Origin: Alphaproteobacteria bacterium UBA3002
GTDB lineage: Bacteria; Pseudomonadota; Alphaproteobacteria; Rickettsiales; UBA3002
DNA length: 34,783 bases
NCBI GenBank assembly: GCA_002346425.1
Contig: DDZS01000067.1
Coordinates: forward strand, 1-34,783
Reading direction: 5' to 3'
Positions 33,742 through 34,783 of the stretch are shown piece by piece. Each line of letters opens with the position of its first letter. Position 1 is the stretch's first letter. A model generated the notes under the pieces. That model had not been told where the DNA came from. It saw nothing but the letters and a program-made list of their open reading frames with translations, and searched no databases. The position numbers and the translations under genes were made by a program.

Positions 33742-34242
33742 TCAAGCGCGTAATTGTGGTTTCGCGTGATTGGCGTCGTTAAAACTTTTTTCGAGATAGC
33801 GCTGGCGGATGGTCGCTTGGGCGGCATCCTGATACGCGCCGACTTCTAGGTGTTCTGCAATCGTCGCCTCATTCAGTTGCAGTTGCGCCTCTAGCTCGGG
33901 AAGGAGGGTGTCTGTCTCGCCCTCGGCAATCGCTTCTTGCCAGGCCATCACCTCCATCAGCAGCGACTGATCGGGGCGAATCGCGTCTTTGTCATCCTGA
34001 TTCACCCGAATGCCTTGCAACGCCAACAGATGTTCCGCGCGGCGACGGGGTGATTTCAACGTTTCATACGCCTGATTCACGTCCATGGTCAATTGCATTG
34101 CCTTGGCACGCTCTGCTTCGCTTTTGCCGACCATTCGGTCTGGGTGGCATTGTTGTTGCGCGCGAATATAGGCTTGCTGCAATGCGCCCGCATCAAGGTT
34201 GAACGCCGCATCAATCTTCAGAAGTTCAAAGTAATTTTGCAT
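33742..34242 (-). CDS. hscB: Co-chaperone HscB (J-domain protein)
   Basis: Stimulates the HscA ATPase and delivers IscU to it. The J-domain HPD is at residues 33-35 (QCHPDRMVGKS), following the typical NYFELLKIDAAFNLD start. The C-terminal part (LLMEVMAWQEAIAEGE... and the late helices) is the IscU-binding three-helix region. 166 residues. I used the ATG at 34242, where it forms a TGATG overlap with the iscA stop, rather than a GTG one codon earlier. Confidence 0.95.
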   Translation of the reverse strand: MQNYFELLKIDAAFNLDAGALQQAYIRAQQQCHPDRMVGKSEAERAKAMQLTMDVNQAYETLKSPRRRAEHLLALQGIRVNQDDKDAIRPDQSLLMEVMAWQEAIAEGETDTLLPELEAQLQLNEATIAEHLEVGAYQDAAQATIRQRYLEKSFNDANHAKPQLRA

Positions 34243-34589
34243 CACACCGTGAAAGACTCACCGCAACCGCAGCGCCCGGCTTCATTGGGATTGTTAAAGA
34301 CAAATCCGCTTTTGAGTTTTTCATCGACGAAATCCATCTGCGTTCCCAGTAAGAACATGACGGCTTTCGGCTCAATTAACACCGTGACCCCTTTGTCCTC
34401 CACCACTTCATCGTATTTCTCAATGTCATCCGCATATTCGATGGTGTAAGAAAGCCCAGAGCAACCGCGGGTGCGCACGCCAACGCGTATGCCTTTGGCG
34501 GGCTTCTCACGTTGGGCCATCAATTCCTTAATCCGCACCGCGGCGGAATCGGTAATCGAAAGCGCTGCCTTACCGGGTGCGGGAAACAT
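34242..34589 (-). CDS. iscA: Iron-sulfur cluster assembly protein IscA
   Basis: A-type carrier that accepts clusters from IscU and passes them on, particularly for [4Fe-4S] targets. The three conserved Cys are C43 (RGCSGLSY), C107 and C109 (CGC). 115 residues with the normal fold: an N-terminal helix with SAAVRIKELM, then FVFNNPNEAGRCGCGESF at the end. The start overlaps the iscU stop (TAATG) and the stop overlaps hscB (TGATG). Confidence 0.96.
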   Translation of the reverse strand: MFPAPGKAALSITDSAAVRIKELMAQREKPAKGIRVGVRTRGCSGLSYTIEYADDIEKYDEVVEDKGVTVLIEPKAVMFLLGTQMDFVDEKLKSGFVFNNPNEAGRCGCGESFTV

Positions 34590-34783
34590 TAGCTGGCTGC
34601 CTGAGTATCCAGAGTGCCGTTTTTGCTTTTGTAATCCGAAATCGCGGCTTTAATCGCATCTTCCGCCAATACCGAGCAGTGAATTTTCACTGGGGGCAAG
34701 GCCAGTTCTTCGGCAATCTGCGTATTTTTAATCATCATCGCTTCGTCGATGCTTTTGCCTTTTACCCATTCGGTGATCAGCGA
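34589..34783 (-). CDS. iscU: Iron-sulfur scaffold protein IscU (5' end outside window)
   Basis: Only the last 64 residues are present. They contain the HscA recognition sequence ALPPVKIHC, with the third cluster-ligand Cys, and the VLAEDAIKAAISDYKSKN C-terminus of IscU. It is the scaffold on which clusters are first built. The stop overlaps iscA's ATG (TAATG). IscR and IscS, if adjacent, would lie beyond the window edge. Confidence 0.95.
   Translation of the reverse strand, partial: SLITEWVKGKSIDEAMMIKNTQIAEELALPPVKIHCSVLAEDAIKAAISDYKSKNGTLDTQAAS

Overview
The window is a densely packed bacterial chromosome segment, almost certainly from an alphaproteobacterium. Supporting evidence: a housekeeping-type ISC cluster (iscU-iscA-hscB-hscA-fdx), a glnE-bcp pair beside a YhdP/AsmA-like gene, TrmFO, a TIGR02186-type protein behind TauE/SafE, and a palindromic repeat of the GTCATCCTGAA...TTCGGGATGACG kind that I associate with alphaproteobacteria. 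Base composition is moderate by eye. ISC genes together with a hopanoid-type squalene desaturase suggest an early-branching or non-model lineage rather than a classical Rhizobiales or Rhodobacterales genome; this placement is inference.

Layout: (1) 1-2727, an Fe-superoxide dismutase whose frame extends upstream into a Tat-like signal peptide, the squalene desaturase HpnE, and a divergent squalene/phytoene-synthase-like gene, with a palindromic repeat filling the gap between the last two. (2) 2669-9264, a minus-strand run: trmFO, a HisN/IMPase phosphatase, a small lipoprotein, glutaryl-CoA dehydrogenase, a four-helix-bundle (23S intervening-sequence type) protein flanked by inverted heptamer arrays, a small hypothetical gene, an alpha/beta hydrolase and a D-amino-acid dehydrogenase. 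(3) 9292-19595: a sirtuin, bcp-glnE, a 1040-residue AsmA/YhdP-like protein, a pterin carbinolamine dehydratase, tsaB, a TauE/SafE permease with its TIGR02186 partner, and a universal stress protein. (4) 19592-28604, a biotin locus: bioF-bioH-bioC-bioD plus an RDD membrane protein on the minus strand, and bioB-bioA plus an SLC13 permease and an orphan TRAP-type binding protein on the plus strand. (5) 28601-34783: the isc cluster followed by a membrane-anchored protein and oligoendopeptidase F.

The biotin genes form a complete set from malonyl-ACP methyl ester to biotin (BioC, BioH, BioF, BioA, BioD, BioB). The isc genes form a scaffold/carrier/chaperone/ferredoxin machine that would supply clusters to enzymes such as BioB. 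Gene packing is extreme: many same-strand junctions are stop/start overlaps (ATGA, TAATG, TGATG), and all five convergent gene pairs overlap at their 3' ends, leaving no room for ordinary terminators. No tRNA, rRNA, CRISPR array, insertion sequence or prophage was seen. No stretch longer than 300 bases lacks a gene.

I did not find a clearly new multi-gene defence or mobile system. The best leads are the possible dual-localised Fe-SOD, the SLC13 permease/TRAP binding-protein pair locked to bioA, the heptamer-flanked four-helix-bundle gene, and the systematic overlap of convergent genes.
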